A DNA stretch of 64,000 nucleotides from Janthinobacterium tructae (GCF_006517255.1 NZ_CP041185.1:372001-436000); one strand, 5' to 3'. Shown: positions 34,425-43,895, counted from the first letter of the stretch. Translations and numbers: made by a program. The notes: a model not told the origin generated them from the sequence alone.

Positions 34425-35165
34425 TTATTGTGTGAGCAGGTGCTTGAAGTTGCCATTCAGTATAAAGGCCAGCATGGTATTTTCAACATGGATCACGGCC
34501 CGGTCGCCACTGAAATCATCGACAAAGCGGGTCACGTCGCCATGGATCTTCGAGCGGTAGTCGTGCCACAGGATAACGGAGTCAGGCTTGGCCATGGCCA
34601 GTGCGTTGGCGGTATCGATCGTCACCGTCTCGTAATCATGGCCGCCATCGATGAAGATGAAATCGAATTGACCGCTCAATTGCTGCGCTTGCGGATCGAG
34701 CTTGCGGCTGTCCAGGTGCAGGCGGGTAATTGCGGACTGGACGTCGGCTGGCGCGCGGTCGATGTAGAACGCGCCTTTTTCCGCAAACTGGCGGCGCAGG
34801 TAATTGTCGTTTTCCGTGTCATTTTGCAGGATCAGGGCGGCCGTGTCGCCGCTGACGGCGGTCAGGTCGATCTCGGCAGGCGGCAGGTCCAGCGTGGTGA
34901 CATGGGCGCCGGGCGGCGCGTTGCTCGCCAGTAAAACCGAGGTGGCGCCCATGTAGGTGCCGAATTCAAAAAAAGCCTGCGCCCCGGTCAGCTTCGCAAG
35001 GCTGACCAGGATCGAGCTTTCCAGCAGCGTCATGCCGCCGATGGCGCTGCTGGGGATGCTGACGCTGAACATGATGTTTGCGTCGGGAAAGGTCGTTTCA
35101 ACCTTCTGGAAAAGAACTTTGGGGCGTATCGCGCTGACCTGGGGGGCGCTGGTGGTGGTAGGCAT
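34425..35165 (-). CDS. Class I SAM-dependent methyltransferase
   Basis: 246 residues, Methyltransf_24 type: FFEFGTYMGATSVLLASNAPPGAHVTTLDLPP (motif I with the Gly loop, and the acidic residue binding the adenosine ribose), FDFIFIDGGHDYETVTIDTANAL, and SVILWHDYRSKIHGDVTRFVDDF. The family includes O-methyltransferases acting on sugars. It lies one base before the desaturase and 17 bp behind the FkbM gene in one operon. Target unknown. Confidence 0.82.
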   Translation of the reverse strand: MPTTTSAPQVSAIRPKVLFQKVETTFPDANIMFSVSIPSSAIGGMTLLESSILVSLAKLTGAQAFFEFGTYMGATSVLLASNAPPGAHVTTLDLPPAEIDLTAVSGDTAALILQNDTENDNYLRRQFAEKGAFYIDRAPADVQSAITRLHLDSRKLDPQAQQLSGQFDFIFIDGGHDYETVTIDTANALAMAKPDSVILWHDYRSKIHGDVTRFVDDFSGDRAVIHVENTMLAFILNGNFKHLLTQ

Positions 35166-35182
35166 GATGGATCCTGTTATTG

Positions 35183-36304
35183 TTAAGCTGCTGATTCCGC
35201 GGTGGTTTGAGCGGTATTGCGGCGTGGCACGAAGTACATGATCGTTTCCGACCAGCCCTGCGTGTAATGGCGCAAATACAGGTCGTAGTCCTGGCGGATG
35301 CTGGCGATATAGTCGGGAATGCGATGGAAATCGGCGGCGCTATGGTAGACGGAAATGGCCAGCTTGGGATGCTCGTCGCGGATATGGCGCTGCGAGCCGG
35401 CCAGGGCCTGCATTTCCCAGCCCTCCAGGTCCATCTTGATGAAACTGACTGCCTGCGTGATGGCCAGGTCGAGGGTGGTTACCTCGATACTGCTGGAGCC
35501 GGCCGCACTGACTGCGCTGGCCGAACCTGCATCCGGATTGAACCACAAGGTACCGGCCTGGTCGGAAATGCCTTGTTCGATGAAGCTGATGCCGTGCCGC
35601 TGCGCCAGGCGCGTTTTTGCGTCCTGCATGTTCTTCGCTGACGGTTCGAATAGGAACACGGCCCGGTAGTCGGGATAGCGTTCGCAGAACAGCTCGGTCG
35701 TATCGCCGTCGAATCCGCCGGCGTCGACAAACACTTCGCCCGACAAGCACAGGAAGTCCTCGAAATACTGCTCCGAGAATCGCACCTCGTAGCTTGCCAT
35801 GTGGCGCGGATCGGCAGTGAGCCGGTATTGCACCACATGGTCGAAGACCGCCCTTGACTCCTCATCGGCAAATTGGGCGCGCAAGTGGTCCCAGCGGGGA
35901 CGGTTGGCGGCGACATCGGCACGCATTTGCGCGACGAAGGCGGGTACCGGCACCAGGTCGGGACGCGCTGCCAGCAGGTCGGCATAGCTGAGCCTAGCCT
36001 TCACCGGCTGCTGCGCCAGCTTGCGGGCGGCCGCAACCGGTGCAATCGACATGGCGCAATTGACCACCATGGCATCGGACGGGAGTTGCTGCATGGCGAT
36101 GACCGGCTTGCCATGCCATTGCGTGCCACTGGCGCCGTCGTCGACGATGCCGTCAATCGGGATGTCCAGCGTCGACAGCAGGGCCAGCGCATGTTCATTG
36201 CGTCCCAGCAGGAAGCGCGGCGCGCTCACCAGGGCCGATAGAAACGCCTGTGCCTGTTCTTTCGCGACGGCGTGCCGCGTGATCGGTATTGCTGTAGCTG
36301 ACAT
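35183..36304 (-). CDS. FkbM-family methyltransferase with N-terminal extension
   Basis: 373 residues. The C-terminal 210 residues are FkbM-like: GEVFVDAGGFDGDTTELFCERYP (motif I), YRAVFLFEPSAKNMQDAKTRL, ISFIEQGISDQAGTLWFN, SIEVTTLDLAITQAVSFIKMDLEGWEMQALAGS and the LAISVYHSAADFHRIP end. The first 130 residues contain APRFLLGRNEHALALLSTLDIPIDGIVDDGASG, a Rossmann-like segment often found in front of FkbM domains in sugar clusters. FkbM enzymes O-methylate sugars; that role fits this operon. Confidence 0.85.
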   Translation of the reverse strand: MSATAIPITRHAVAKEQAQAFLSALVSAPRFLLGRNEHALALLSTLDIPIDGIVDDGASGTQWHGKPVIAMQQLPSDAMVVNCAMSIAPVAAARKLAQQPVKARLSYADLLAARPDLVPVPAFVAQMRADVAANRPRWDHLRAQFADEESRAVFDHVVQYRLTADPRHMASYEVRFSEQYFEDFLCLSGEVFVDAGGFDGDTTELFCERYPDYRAVFLFEPSAKNMQDAKTRLAQRHGISFIEQGISDQAGTLWFNPDAGSASAVSAAGSSSIEVTTLDLAITQAVSFIKMDLEGWEMQALAGSQRHIRDEHPKLAISVYHSAADFHRIPDYIASIRQDYDLYLRHYTQGWSETIMYFVPRRNTAQTTAESAA

Positions 36305-36343
36305 GGTTAATCTCCGTGCATGGGATGCTCGATGTGCATCTCT

Positions 36344-36586
36344 TCAGGCGGTTTTGTTGTCGATCAGGGCAAGCAAGCCCCGCACCGAGCGGAATTGTTG
36401 CGACTCGATATCATCGTCGTCCAGGGTGATATCGAAGCGCGCTTCCAGTTCCAGGATGAACTTGATGATGGCCATCGAGTCGATGATACCGGCGGCAAGG
36501 AAGTCGTCGTCGTCGGTGAAATCAGCAGGCAACGGTGATTTCCTGGCCAGCAGGGTGAGGATGAATGCACGGATATCGTCTTGCAT
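36344..36586 (-). CDS. Acyl carrier protein
   Basis: 80 residues, acidic, helical. The phosphopantetheine site is Asp-Ser-Met at 36-38 (GIIDSMAIIKFILELE), preceded by DDDDFLAAG. The context (adenylate-forming enzyme, N-acyltransferase, desaturase) suggests a dedicated carrier for an acyl group, not the ACP of fatty-acid synthesis. It is the shortest gene in the operon. Confidence 0.9.
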   Translation of the reverse strand: MQDDIRAFILTLLARKSPLPADFTDDDDFLAAGIIDSMAIIKFILELEARFDITLDDDDIESQQFRSVRGLLALIDNKTA

Positions 36587-36607
36587 GGTGTTGCTTTCTT
36601 TGTGGGT

Positions 36608-37759
36608 TCAGGCCTGGATGGTTTCCCAGCGGCGGCTTTGCGAGGATGCGACCATGGCTTCCAGGAAATGCATGCCTTCCAGGGCCAGTTCCGCACTGTA
36701 CACAGCGCCGCCCTGCCATGGCAGGCCTTGTTGAAATTGCCTTACTCCAACGGCTATATCGCCGTACAAATTGGCGAAGGCTTCGATGAAACCCGCCGGG
36801 TGGCCGGCCTTGAAGCGGTTGTAGCGCAGGGCGTTGGTGACTTCGACCTGGCCTGCCCGGTCGATGATCTCGCGTCGGCCGTCGACATGCGACAGGGTCA
36901 GTTCCTCAGGTTGTGCCTGATACCACTCGGCAGCAGCCAAGTCGCCATAGATGCGGATGCGCAAGCCGTTGCGATGGCCCAGCGCCGACTTGCTGAACCA
37001 GAATTGGCCTTGAATGTTGCCGCTGTACTGGCACAGGCAGCCCGCGTTGTCGACCACCCCGGCGAACCAGCCATAGTGATTCTGGTCCGATACCAGTTCC
37101 AGCGGCTTTTCGCCTGTCAGGTAGGCTACCATCTGGTGCAGGTGGACGCCGAGATCCAGATGCAAGGTCGGGATGGCGCCATCGGCCAGTCGCCACGCCT
37201 GCGGTGTCGGCTTGTTGCCCCTGGCGTCGACGCGGACAAAGCCTTCCTGCGGCATTTCGGCCTGGAAGTGCAGGATCTTGCCCAGTTTTCCATCGCGGAT
37301 CTTGCGCTCGAGTTCGCGCAACATCGGATAGCCAGCATAGTTATACGTCACTGCCAGGAAGGCCTGGTGTGCGTCGCGTACGGCGATGATCTGGCGCGCC
37401 TGCTCACTGCTGACGGCAAGCGATTTTTCGCAGATGACGGCGATGCCGGCACGCATGCAGGCCAGTACGCTGTCGACATGTGACGGGGTCGGGGTCAGGA
37501 TCACGACAGCATCGATGTTGCCCTTTTCGCTGGCCAGCAATGCTTGCCAGGTGTCGTAGATGCGTTCCGGATGGACGCCGTACACCTGTCCGCTTTCCTG
37601 GTTGGACTCGGCATGGCGGCTGAAGCAGCCAGCCACCAGCGTCCACAGCCCATCCATGGCGCTCGACACAAAATGTGAATAGCCAACGGCGGAACTGCGC
37701 GAGCCGCCGATAAACGCCAGCCGCAGCGGTGCCAGGGGCACTGTGTTTGTATTTTCCAT
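36608..37759 (-). CDS. Gfo/Idh/MocA-family sugar oxidoreductase
   Basis: 383 residues. The N-terminal Rossmann domain has LRLAFIGGSRSSAVGYSH as the dinucleotide loop, IDAVVILTPTPSHVDSVLACMRAGIAVICEKS (the usual EKP motif reads Glu-Lys-Ser here), and VTYNYAGYPMLREL. The C-terminal domain has HLDLGVHLHQM and INRF-like AGHPAGFIEAFANLY. In sugar clusters this family oxidises a hydroxyl of a nucleotide sugar to a ketone for the partner aminotransferase. Four bp behind the ligase gene. Confidence 0.85.
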   Translation of the reverse strand: MENTNTVPLAPLRLAFIGGSRSSAVGYSHFVSSAMDGLWTLVAGCFSRHAESNQESGQVYGVHPERIYDTWQALLASEKGNIDAVVILTPTPSHVDSVLACMRAGIAVICEKSLAVSSEQARQIIAVRDAHQAFLAVTYNYAGYPMLRELERKIRDGKLGKILHFQAEMPQEGFVRVDARGNKPTPQAWRLADGAIPTLHLDLGVHLHQMVAYLTGEKPLELVSDQNHYGWFAGVVDNAGCLCQYSGNIQGQFWFSKSALGHRNGLRIRIYGDLAAAEWYQAQPEELTLSHVDGRREIIDRAGQVEVTNALRYNRFKAGHPAGFIEAFANLYGDIAVGVRQFQQGLPWQGGAVYSAELALEGMHFLEAMVASSQSRRWETIQA

Positions 37760-37762
37760 GTT

Positions 37763-39316
37763 CTATTCCCGCTCCGGGGAGCTTGCGTATGTCTGGACAA
37801 GTTGAAATTTCATCAGTTTGCCCATGCTGTTTTTCGGTAGCTGCTCAACAACAAAAAAGCGCCGCGGCTGCTGGAAGTCCGCCAGCGCATGGGCGCAGTG
37901 AAAGCGCAGCTGGCGCAGGTCGAAGCTGGCGGGATCGCTGGCGACCAGGGCCACGGCCACCACTTCGCCCAGCCTGGCGTCGGGAAAGGCAAAGGCGGCG
38001 CTTTCCGTGACGGAACCGTGCGAGCCGATCGCTGCCTCGATGTCCGCAGGATAAATATTGATGCCGCCGCTAATGATGACGTCTTTTTTTCGTCCCAGAA
38101 AGTACAGATAGCCGTCTTCGTCCAGCTTGCCGATATCGCCGGTACGGAAATATTCGCCACACATCGCCGCGCGGGTCAATTCGGGCAGTTGAAAGTAGCC
38201 GCCAAACAACATGGTGGTCTTGCAGACGATTTCGCCAGCCTGGCCGGACGGCAATTGCTCATCGTTTTCACCCAGGATGCGCAGTTCGACCCCGGGCGCA
38301 GGTCGGCCCACCGATTGCAGTTTGGTGCGCGCCGCATTGCCATCGAGATTGGTGGCGATAGCGATTTCCGAGGCGCCATAGCATTCATGGAAATCGCAGG
38401 AAAAGCGCGCCAGCAGATCGATTTTTACAGCGTTTTCCAGCAGGGCCGACGATGACACCAGGCAGCGCAAGCTGCTGACGTCGTGTTCGTCCTGCGCCAT
38501 GTGGGCGGCAATCTGCTTGAGTTGTGACGAGACCGCAATCGTGAAGCTGACCTGTTGCGCCTGCACGCAGCGTAACCAGGCCTGGGCCGAGAAATGGGGC
38601 ATCAGCACGGCGCTGCCGCCGGTCAGCAGTGGCAGCAGTACCAGGCGCTCGGCCAGGGAGTGATACAGCGGCGTGGCGGCCAGGGTGCGATCCTGCGCCG
38701 TGATGCCGTAAAGCTGTACCGCCGCGCGTAGACGGTTGAGTTTGGTGCGCTGGGTCAGCACGATGGGCTTGGGGCTACCCGTCGAGCCGGAGGTCATGGT
38801 CAGGATCAGGGCGTCATCTGCCCGGCCCGCGTACAAAGGCCGTGCATCGGCCGGCGCCGCCTGCAGCAGCTGCTCCAGCGTGATGGTGCCGGCGCCGGCG
38901 GCATCGATGCTGAGCCAACACCCATGCACAGCGTCGCTGCCTGGCTCTGCGCGCAGGGCCGCCAGTTGTGGTGACGTTGACACCAGGTGCCTGGCCTGCG
39001 CTGCCTGCAAGGAGTGCAGGGCGACCGCCGGCGGCAAGGCCGGACTGAGCGGTACCAGCCCGGCGCCAAGGTCGGCGGCCACCAGTATCAGGGCAACAAA
39101 TTCCACATTGTTGGGCAAGATGACGCCGATCTGGTCGCCGCGTCGCACGCCGTTGGCCGCCAGCGCGTTCGACCAGCGCGCCACCAGTTGCGCCAGCGTC
39201 GCGTAACTGATTTCCCGGCCTTCGCAGGCAAGCGCGATTTTTTCCGGCGTGGCTGCGGCGTGGGCAAAGAAAATACCGCTGATGCTCTCCGGTACTGACT
39301 CTCGAGGCTGCATCAT
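37763..39316 (-). CDS. Adenylate-forming acyl ligase (AMP-binding family)
   Basis: 517 residues of the ANL superfamily. The P-loop-like motif TMTSGSTGSPKP (about 172-183), ECYGASEIAIATN, FRTGDIGKLDEDGYLYFLGRKKDVI and the C-terminal catalytic Lys in PKNSMGKLMKF are all in order. It activates a carboxylic acid as acyl-AMP and passes it to CoA or, here more likely, to the ACP encoded two genes downstream. The acid cannot be predicted from the sequence. The ATG overlaps the stop of the NeuD-like gene (ATGA). Confidence 0.88.
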   Translation of the reverse strand: MMQPRESVPESISGIFFAHAAATPEKIALACEGREISYATLAQLVARWSNALAANGVRRGDQIGVILPNNVEFVALILVAADLGAGLVPLSPALPPAVALHSLQAAQARHLVSTSPQLAALRAEPGSDAVHGCWLSIDAAGAGTITLEQLLQAAPADARPLYAGRADDALILTMTSGSTGSPKPIVLTQRTKLNRLRAAVQLYGITAQDRTLAATPLYHSLAERLVLLPLLTGGSAVLMPHFSAQAWLRCVQAQQVSFTIAVSSQLKQIAAHMAQDEHDVSSLRCLVSSSALLENAVKIDLLARFSCDFHECYGASEIAIATNLDGNAARTKLQSVGRPAPGVELRILGENDEQLPSGQAGEIVCKTTMLFGGYFQLPELTRAAMCGEYFRTGDIGKLDEDGYLYFLGRKKDVIISGGINIYPADIEAAIGSHGSVTESAAFAFPDARLGEVVAVALVASDPASFDLRQLRFHCAHALADFQQPRRFFVVEQLPKNSMGKLMKFQLVQTYASSPERE

Positions 39317-39993
39317 TCCTGTCCCGCCATGCCGGAAAATTTAAGGAAGGAACTGCTTTTCAGGCGGAACAGCTGGCCCGCTTCGGACAGGTAGACCTGG
39401 TCGTCGAGGGTGTCCCGGTTGATCAAGGTATTGGCGGCAATGAAATTGCGCGCACCCAGCCGCAAGCCGTGCGCGGTCGAGGAGTTGACGCCGAAAAAGC
39501 AGGCGTCACCAATGCTGCAGCCACCTGCGATAGCGATGCCGGCGTTGATCCAGTTGTAGGCGCCGATCACGCAATCGTGGCCGAGATTGACGTTGCTCGA
39601 AATAAAAGTGCCACGTCCGATGCGGCAGCCGGGATGGATAGACACATGGTCCAGGATGATGCAGCCGTCCTCGATCAGCACGTCATCGTGACGCAGCACG
39701 GAGGCGTGCACAAAACTGGCCAGGTGGTAGCCTTTTTCCTCGGCTTCGCGGTGCTTGCGCGCCCGTAAGGCATTCATTTCCAGGAATCCCACCGCGATCA
39801 GCATATCGTGCTCATCGGGTGGCAGCTGCAGCGCAACCTGGCTGAATGGCAGCAATGGCAAGCCCAGGAAGCTGGTCGTGGCGTCGTCGATACAGGCATC
39901 GTCGACTGTGAAGGCGACAATGTCCATGCTGTGGCGTGCGTAGGAATATAACAGTCTGGCAATGGCGCCATTGCCGTAAATAATGGTTTTCAT
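39313..39993 (-). CDS. Sugar N-/O-acyltransferase, NeuD/PglD type
   Basis: 226 residues. The N-terminal Rossmann-like part starts MKTIIYGNGAIARLLYSYA and the rest is a left-handed parallel beta-helix of hexapeptide repeats (IEDGCIILDHVSIHPGCRIGRGTFISSNVNLGHDCVIG). His139 in NLGHDC corresponds to the catalytic base of PglD. Typically acylates an amino sugar made by the neighbouring DegT enzyme. The donor here may be acyl-ACP or acyl-CoA because a ligase and ACP are encoded next to it. The ATG at 39993 overlaps the aminotransferase stop. Confidence 0.86.
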   Translation of the reverse strand: MKTIIYGNGAIARLLYSYARHSMDIVAFTVDDACIDDATTSFLGLPLLPFSQVALQLPPDEHDMLIAVGFLEMNALRARKHREAEEKGYHLASFVHASVLRHDDVLIEDGCIILDHVSIHPGCRIGRGTFISSNVNLGHDCVIGAYNWINAGIAIAGGCSIGDACFFGVNSSTAHGLRLGARNFIAANTLINRDTLDDQVYLSEAGQLFRLKSSSFLKFSGMAGQE

Positions 39994-41132
39994 GATGGCT
40001 TGGTCATGCAACTTGCCAGGCGAATGACGTCGACTACGCGATCTTGCTGCTCCGCCTGCAGCTCGGGATAGATCGGCAGACAGATGACCTGGCTGGCCAC
40101 TTCACCAGCCAACGGCAGATTCGCGCGGGCTGCCGAGGGCATGTTGCGGTACATTGGAAAATCGCTGATCAGGGGATAAAAGTAACGGCGTGCAATGATG
40201 CCGGCCTGGCGCAAGGTGTCGAACAGGGCATCGCGCGACAGGGCGTAGCCCGGCTGCACCAGAATCGGGAAGTACGAGTGGTTGGCGCTCGTCTCGGGCG
40301 CATCGGGCGGGCAATAAATGCCGGCGATGCCTGCCAGCTGTTCGCGATAGCGGCGTGCAACCTTGCTGCGTTCGCGCAGCGCGGTGTCGATGTTTTTCAA
40401 CTGCAGCAGCCCGAACGCGGCGCTGACCTCGTTCATCTTGCCGTTGATGCCGGCCGCGACCACCGTCACTTCATCGATAAAGCCGAAGTTTTTCAGATGG
40501 TCGATATGGCGCTTCATCTTGGCGTCGCTGCAGACGATGGCGCCGCCTTCGAAGGTATTGAATACTTTGGTCGCGTGAAAGCTCAGTACCGACAGGTCGC
40601 CATGCGTGAGCAGGCTGTTGCCCTGGTAGTTGACGCCGAATGCATGGGCCGCGTCATAGATCACTTTCAATCCATAATTGGATGCAATTTCATCGATCGC
40701 AGCGACGTCGCATGGCCTGCCGTAGCAGTGCACGGGCATGATGGCGGTGGTCTGTGGCGTGATCGCCGCTTCGATTTTCCTGGGGTCGATATTGAAGGTG
40801 CCTGGTTCAATATCGACAAATACGGGCTTGATGCCATTCCATAGCAGGGAGTGCGCAGTGGCGACGAAGGAATATGGCGTGGTGATCACTTCTCCCGTGA
40901 TACGCAGCGACTGCAAGGCGGTCATCAGCGCCAGGGTACCGTTGGAAAACAGCGAAATGTATTTCACACCCAGATAATCGGCCAGCGCCTGCTCCAGCTG
41001 GCGATGGAAAGGCCCGCCGTTGGTGAGAATCTTGTTATTCCAGATCTGCTCCAGGTAAGGAATAAATTCCTCCAGGGGCGGCAGCGTGGGCTGTGTAATG
41101 TAGACAGGCGTATTTTTATCTTCTTGGGTCAT
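39990..41132 (-). CDS. DegT/DnrJ/EryC1/StrS-family sugar aminotransferase
   Basis: 380 residues, PLP-dependent. Signatures are LFSNGTLALMTALQSL (cofactor phosphate site), TTPYSFVATAHSLLWNGIKPVFVDIEP, YDAAHAFG with Asp160, and the PLP Lys189 in SFHATKVFNTFEGGAIV. It converts a keto sugar nucleotide into the amino sugar. The trio of aminotransferase, hexapeptide acyltransferase and Gfo-type oxidoreductase occurs in pathways such as WbpB/WbpE/WbpD, which make 3-acetamido sugars. A 4-amino product of VioA/VioB type is equally possible. Confidence 0.92.
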   Translation of the reverse strand: MTQEDKNTPVYITQPTLPPLEEFIPYLEQIWNNKILTNGGPFHRQLEQALADYLGVKYISLFSNGTLALMTALQSLRITGEVITTPYSFVATAHSLLWNGIKPVFVDIEPGTFNIDPRKIEAAITPQTTAIMPVHCYGRPCDVAAIDEIASNYGLKVIYDAAHAFGVNYQGNSLLTHGDLSVLSFHATKVFNTFEGGAIVCSDAKMKRHIDHLKNFGFIDEVTVVAAGINGKMNEVSAAFGLLQLKNIDTALRERSKVARRYREQLAGIAGIYCPPDAPETSANHSYFPILVQPGYALSRDALFDTLRQAGIIARRYFYPLISDFPMYRNMPSAARANLPLAGEVASQVICLPIYPELQAEQQDRVVDVIRLASCMTKPS

Positions 41133-43807
41133 GGTTGACCTTCCTCTTGCGGTTCCCCAACAATACCGCTACTTGTCGCTTCAAAACTAGCCGGCATCAC
41201 TCCCGCACACCAGCGTTGCCACATATGACGCAGGGCGACTTCCAGCCCCTGGGCAATCTCGTCCGGCCGCCCGCTGGCCGCGTTGCGCATCCGTTCGCGC
41301 ATTTCCTTGCGCATGCCGGCAAGCCGGCCGGGATCGCTGGCGTGCGCCACTCCTTTGGCGAGGAAATCTTCTTCTCCGTAGGCGATGAAATCCTGTAATC
41401 CCGCATGCGACAGGATGGCGGCACTGACGTAGCCTGGCAAGGTGGAACCCACCATGGTCAGGGTGGGCACGCCCATCCATAAGGCGTGAAAGCCGGTGGT
41501 GCCGCTGGTGTACGGGTAGGTGTCGAGGCAGAGGTCGACCTGACTGTGCAATGCCAGGTAGTCGTGCATATTGGTGTAGCCATGAAACGTCAGCCGCCCG
41601 GCGTCGATGCCCTCGTGGGCAAACCACGAACGCAGCTTGTCGCTGGCCTGCTTGTTGGGCATCGCTGCGAGCAGCATTTTTGCCTCTGGCACCATACGCA
41701 ACAATGCGGACCAGCGGGCGATGACTTCGCGGCTCAATTTGCCCGCCCGGTTAAAACTGCCAAAAGTGATGTAGCCATTTTCGCTCGCCGGTGCCGGGCT
41801 GACCTCCGGCGCTTCGGGATATGGCAGAAAAGGCGCGGTAGCAGGCAAGCGCACCAGCTTCTCGGTGAACTGGTCGTCAAGTTCGCCGGGCGGTGAAAAA
41901 TAGCGATCCGTCAGAAAATAATCCATCGCCTGCAAACCTGTCGTCCCTGGGTAACCGATCCAGGTAAGTTGCAACGGTGCCGGCTTGCGCGCGAAAGTGG
42001 GCAGGCGATTGAAGCCGGTATGGCCCGACAGGTCGATCAGGATGTCGATCGCGTCACTGGTGACCAGCTGCGCCAGTTCCGCATGGCTCAGTTTTTCAAC
42101 CTGGCGCCAGACCGCGAACAGGCCGTGCAGGTGCCGGCTGACATGGTCATCGTGAAAGCTGTTGGCGTAGGCCACGATTTCCACTTGCCGGGATTGGCTC
42201 AAGTATTCGAGAATGGGCGTGATGAAATGGGCTACCGCATGGTTATACAAGTCGGCGGAAACGAAGCCGATACGCAGGCGGCGCTCGGGATCGCGCGTGT
42301 TGCCGTGCTGCGGCCAGGAGGCGCGCAACGGCGCCTCGAAATGCTCGGCATAGCGGACATGTTCCGCAAACAGGGATGCAGCATCGAGATCCTGGCTATG
42401 CGTCAGGTAGAACAGCAGGTTGCTGTGCAATTCATCCCAGTCCGGATTGATCTTCAGTGCCTTGCGGCAATGCACGATGGCTTGGTCGATACGGCCCAGG
42501 CGGTTCAATGCTGCACTGATATTGACATACGCCCGGCGGTGATGCGGATCGAGTTTGACCACGGTTTCAAAACTGTTGACGGCTTCGCTCAGGCGGCCCA
42601 TCTCCATCAGGCAAGTGCCCAGGTTGACATGCGCGGCGGTCGATTTTGGCCCCAGCTTCACGGCGCGGCGGCAGCTTTCCAGCGCGGCTTCCCGCTGTCC
42701 CATATCGTTCAGGGCGGCGGCGATATTGCTGTGGGTGACAGGATTGTCCGGTGCCAGCAGGGCCACTTGCCGGAACGACGCCAGCGCCGCCTCCAGTTGG
42801 CCGTCTTCCTGCAGGGCCATGCCGAGGTTGTTGAGGGCGTCGATATTATCGGGTTCCAACAGTAGCACCGCCTGGTAGATGGCGATGGCTGGCTCCTTGC
42901 GCCGGGTTTCACGCAACAGGTCGGCGTAATGCAGCATGGGTGCGGCGAGCGAGGCGTCGAGCGCGATCGATTGCCGGTACGCGCTCTCGGCATCGGCCGT
43001 TGCGCCGAGCGCATGCAAACTGCGCCCCAGGCCATGGTAGTGTGCCGCGTTTGCCGTCGGCAACGCCGTGGCGCTGCGATAGCTGGCCGCCGCCTGCGCA
43101 TTGCGATCCAGCCGGAACAGCACATTGCCCATGCCGCCATGCGCCATGGCGTTTTCAGGATCTATCTCCAGCGCTGCTGCATAACTTTGCAGTGCCGCAT
43201 CCGGCCGGTTCAGGGCGACGTGCACGTCGCCGAGCTTGCGATGAATGTCGGCTGCGCCCGGTTCCAGTGTCAGCGCCTGGCGATAGCTCGACTGCGCCGA
43301 CTGAAATTGTTGCTGCGCCACCAAGACATCGCCCTTGCCACGATGCGCCATGGCCAGTGCGGGATCGATCTCCAGCGCGCCGCCATAGCATTCCGCGGCT
43401 TCCTTCAGATGCCCTTGCGCTTGCAGCACGTCGCCCAGGCGGCTGAGCGCTTCGGCAAAGGCTGGCGCCAGTTCCAGGGCGCGCATGAAATACGGCATGG
43501 CCAGGTCGGGATGGCCGCCATCCATATGGGCATTGCCCAGGTGCAGATGGGCTTCGGCGTCGTCGGGTGCCAGTTCCACCGTCTTCTGCAGGGCTGGCAA
43601 GGCGTCCTTGCCCTGCAGCCGCAAGGCCATGCCCAGCACGCTCCAGGCCAGCGCCGATACGGGGTAGGCGTCCACCATGGCGCGTGTCGCCTCCTCCATT
43701 TGGACCTGCTCACCGCTTTCATACAGGCGCACGATGTGATCGATTTCCTGTTGACTCGGCTGTTGAACGTCGCTCGGCGGCGATGTTGCGGGATCGGTAG
43801 CGTGCAT
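41129..43807 (-). CDS. TPR/O-GlcNAc-transferase-like glycosyltransferase
   Basis: 892 residues, first gene of the leftward glycan operon. About twelve TPR repeats fill residues 20-470 (for example AHLHLGNAHMDGGHPDLAMPYFMRALEL). The catalytic domain occupies about 500-870: LRIGFVSADLYNHAVAHFITP, DILIDLSGHTGFNRL, FGSFNRAGKLSREVIARW with the donor-binding Lys, and CLDTYPYTSGTTGFHALWMGVPTLTMVG. Unlike the paralogue at 28847-31909 there is no C-terminal TPR block. The overlap with the aminotransferase start (ATGA) links it to sugar synthesis. Probable transferase of the sugar made by the operon. Confidence 0.9.
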   Translation of the reverse strand: MHATDPATSPPSDVQQPSQQEIDHIVRLYESGEQVQMEEATRAMVDAYPVSALAWSVLGMALRLQGKDALPALQKTVELAPDDAEAHLHLGNAHMDGGHPDLAMPYFMRALELAPAFAEALSRLGDVLQAQGHLKEAAECYGGALEIDPALAMAHRGKGDVLVAQQQFQSAQSSYRQALTLEPGAADIHRKLGDVHVALNRPDAALQSYAAALEIDPENAMAHGGMGNVLFRLDRNAQAAASYRSATALPTANAAHYHGLGRSLHALGATADAESAYRQSIALDASLAAPMLHYADLLRETRRKEPAIAIYQAVLLLEPDNIDALNNLGMALQEDGQLEAALASFRQVALLAPDNPVTHSNIAAALNDMGQREAALESCRRAVKLGPKSTAAHVNLGTCLMEMGRLSEAVNSFETVVKLDPHHRRAYVNISAALNRLGRIDQAIVHCRKALKINPDWDELHSNLLFYLTHSQDLDAASLFAEHVRYAEHFEAPLRASWPQHGNTRDPERRLRIGFVSADLYNHAVAHFITPILEYLSQSRQVEIVAYANSFHDDHVSRHLHGLFAVWRQVEKLSHAELAQLVTSDAIDILIDLSGHTGFNRLPTFARKPAPLQLTWIGYPGTTGLQAMDYFLTDRYFSPPGELDDQFTEKLVRLPATAPFLPYPEAPEVSPAPASENGYITFGSFNRAGKLSREVIARWSALLRMVPEAKMLLAAMPNKQASDKLRSWFAHEGIDAGRLTFHGYTNMHDYLALHSQVDLCLDTYPYTSGTTGFHALWMGVPTLTMVGSTLPGYVSAAILSHAGLQDFIAYGEEDFLAKGVAHASDPGRLAGMRKEMRERMRNAASGRPDEIAQGLEVALRHMWQRWCAGVMPASFEATSSGIVGEPQEEGQP

Positions 43808-43895
43808 GAGAGGAGGGGAGAGTGTATGCCACCTTCAATTGTAACGGTTGGCAGTGCTTTATAGAAACATCTTCTTCAGAAAGTTCAGTTTGAAA

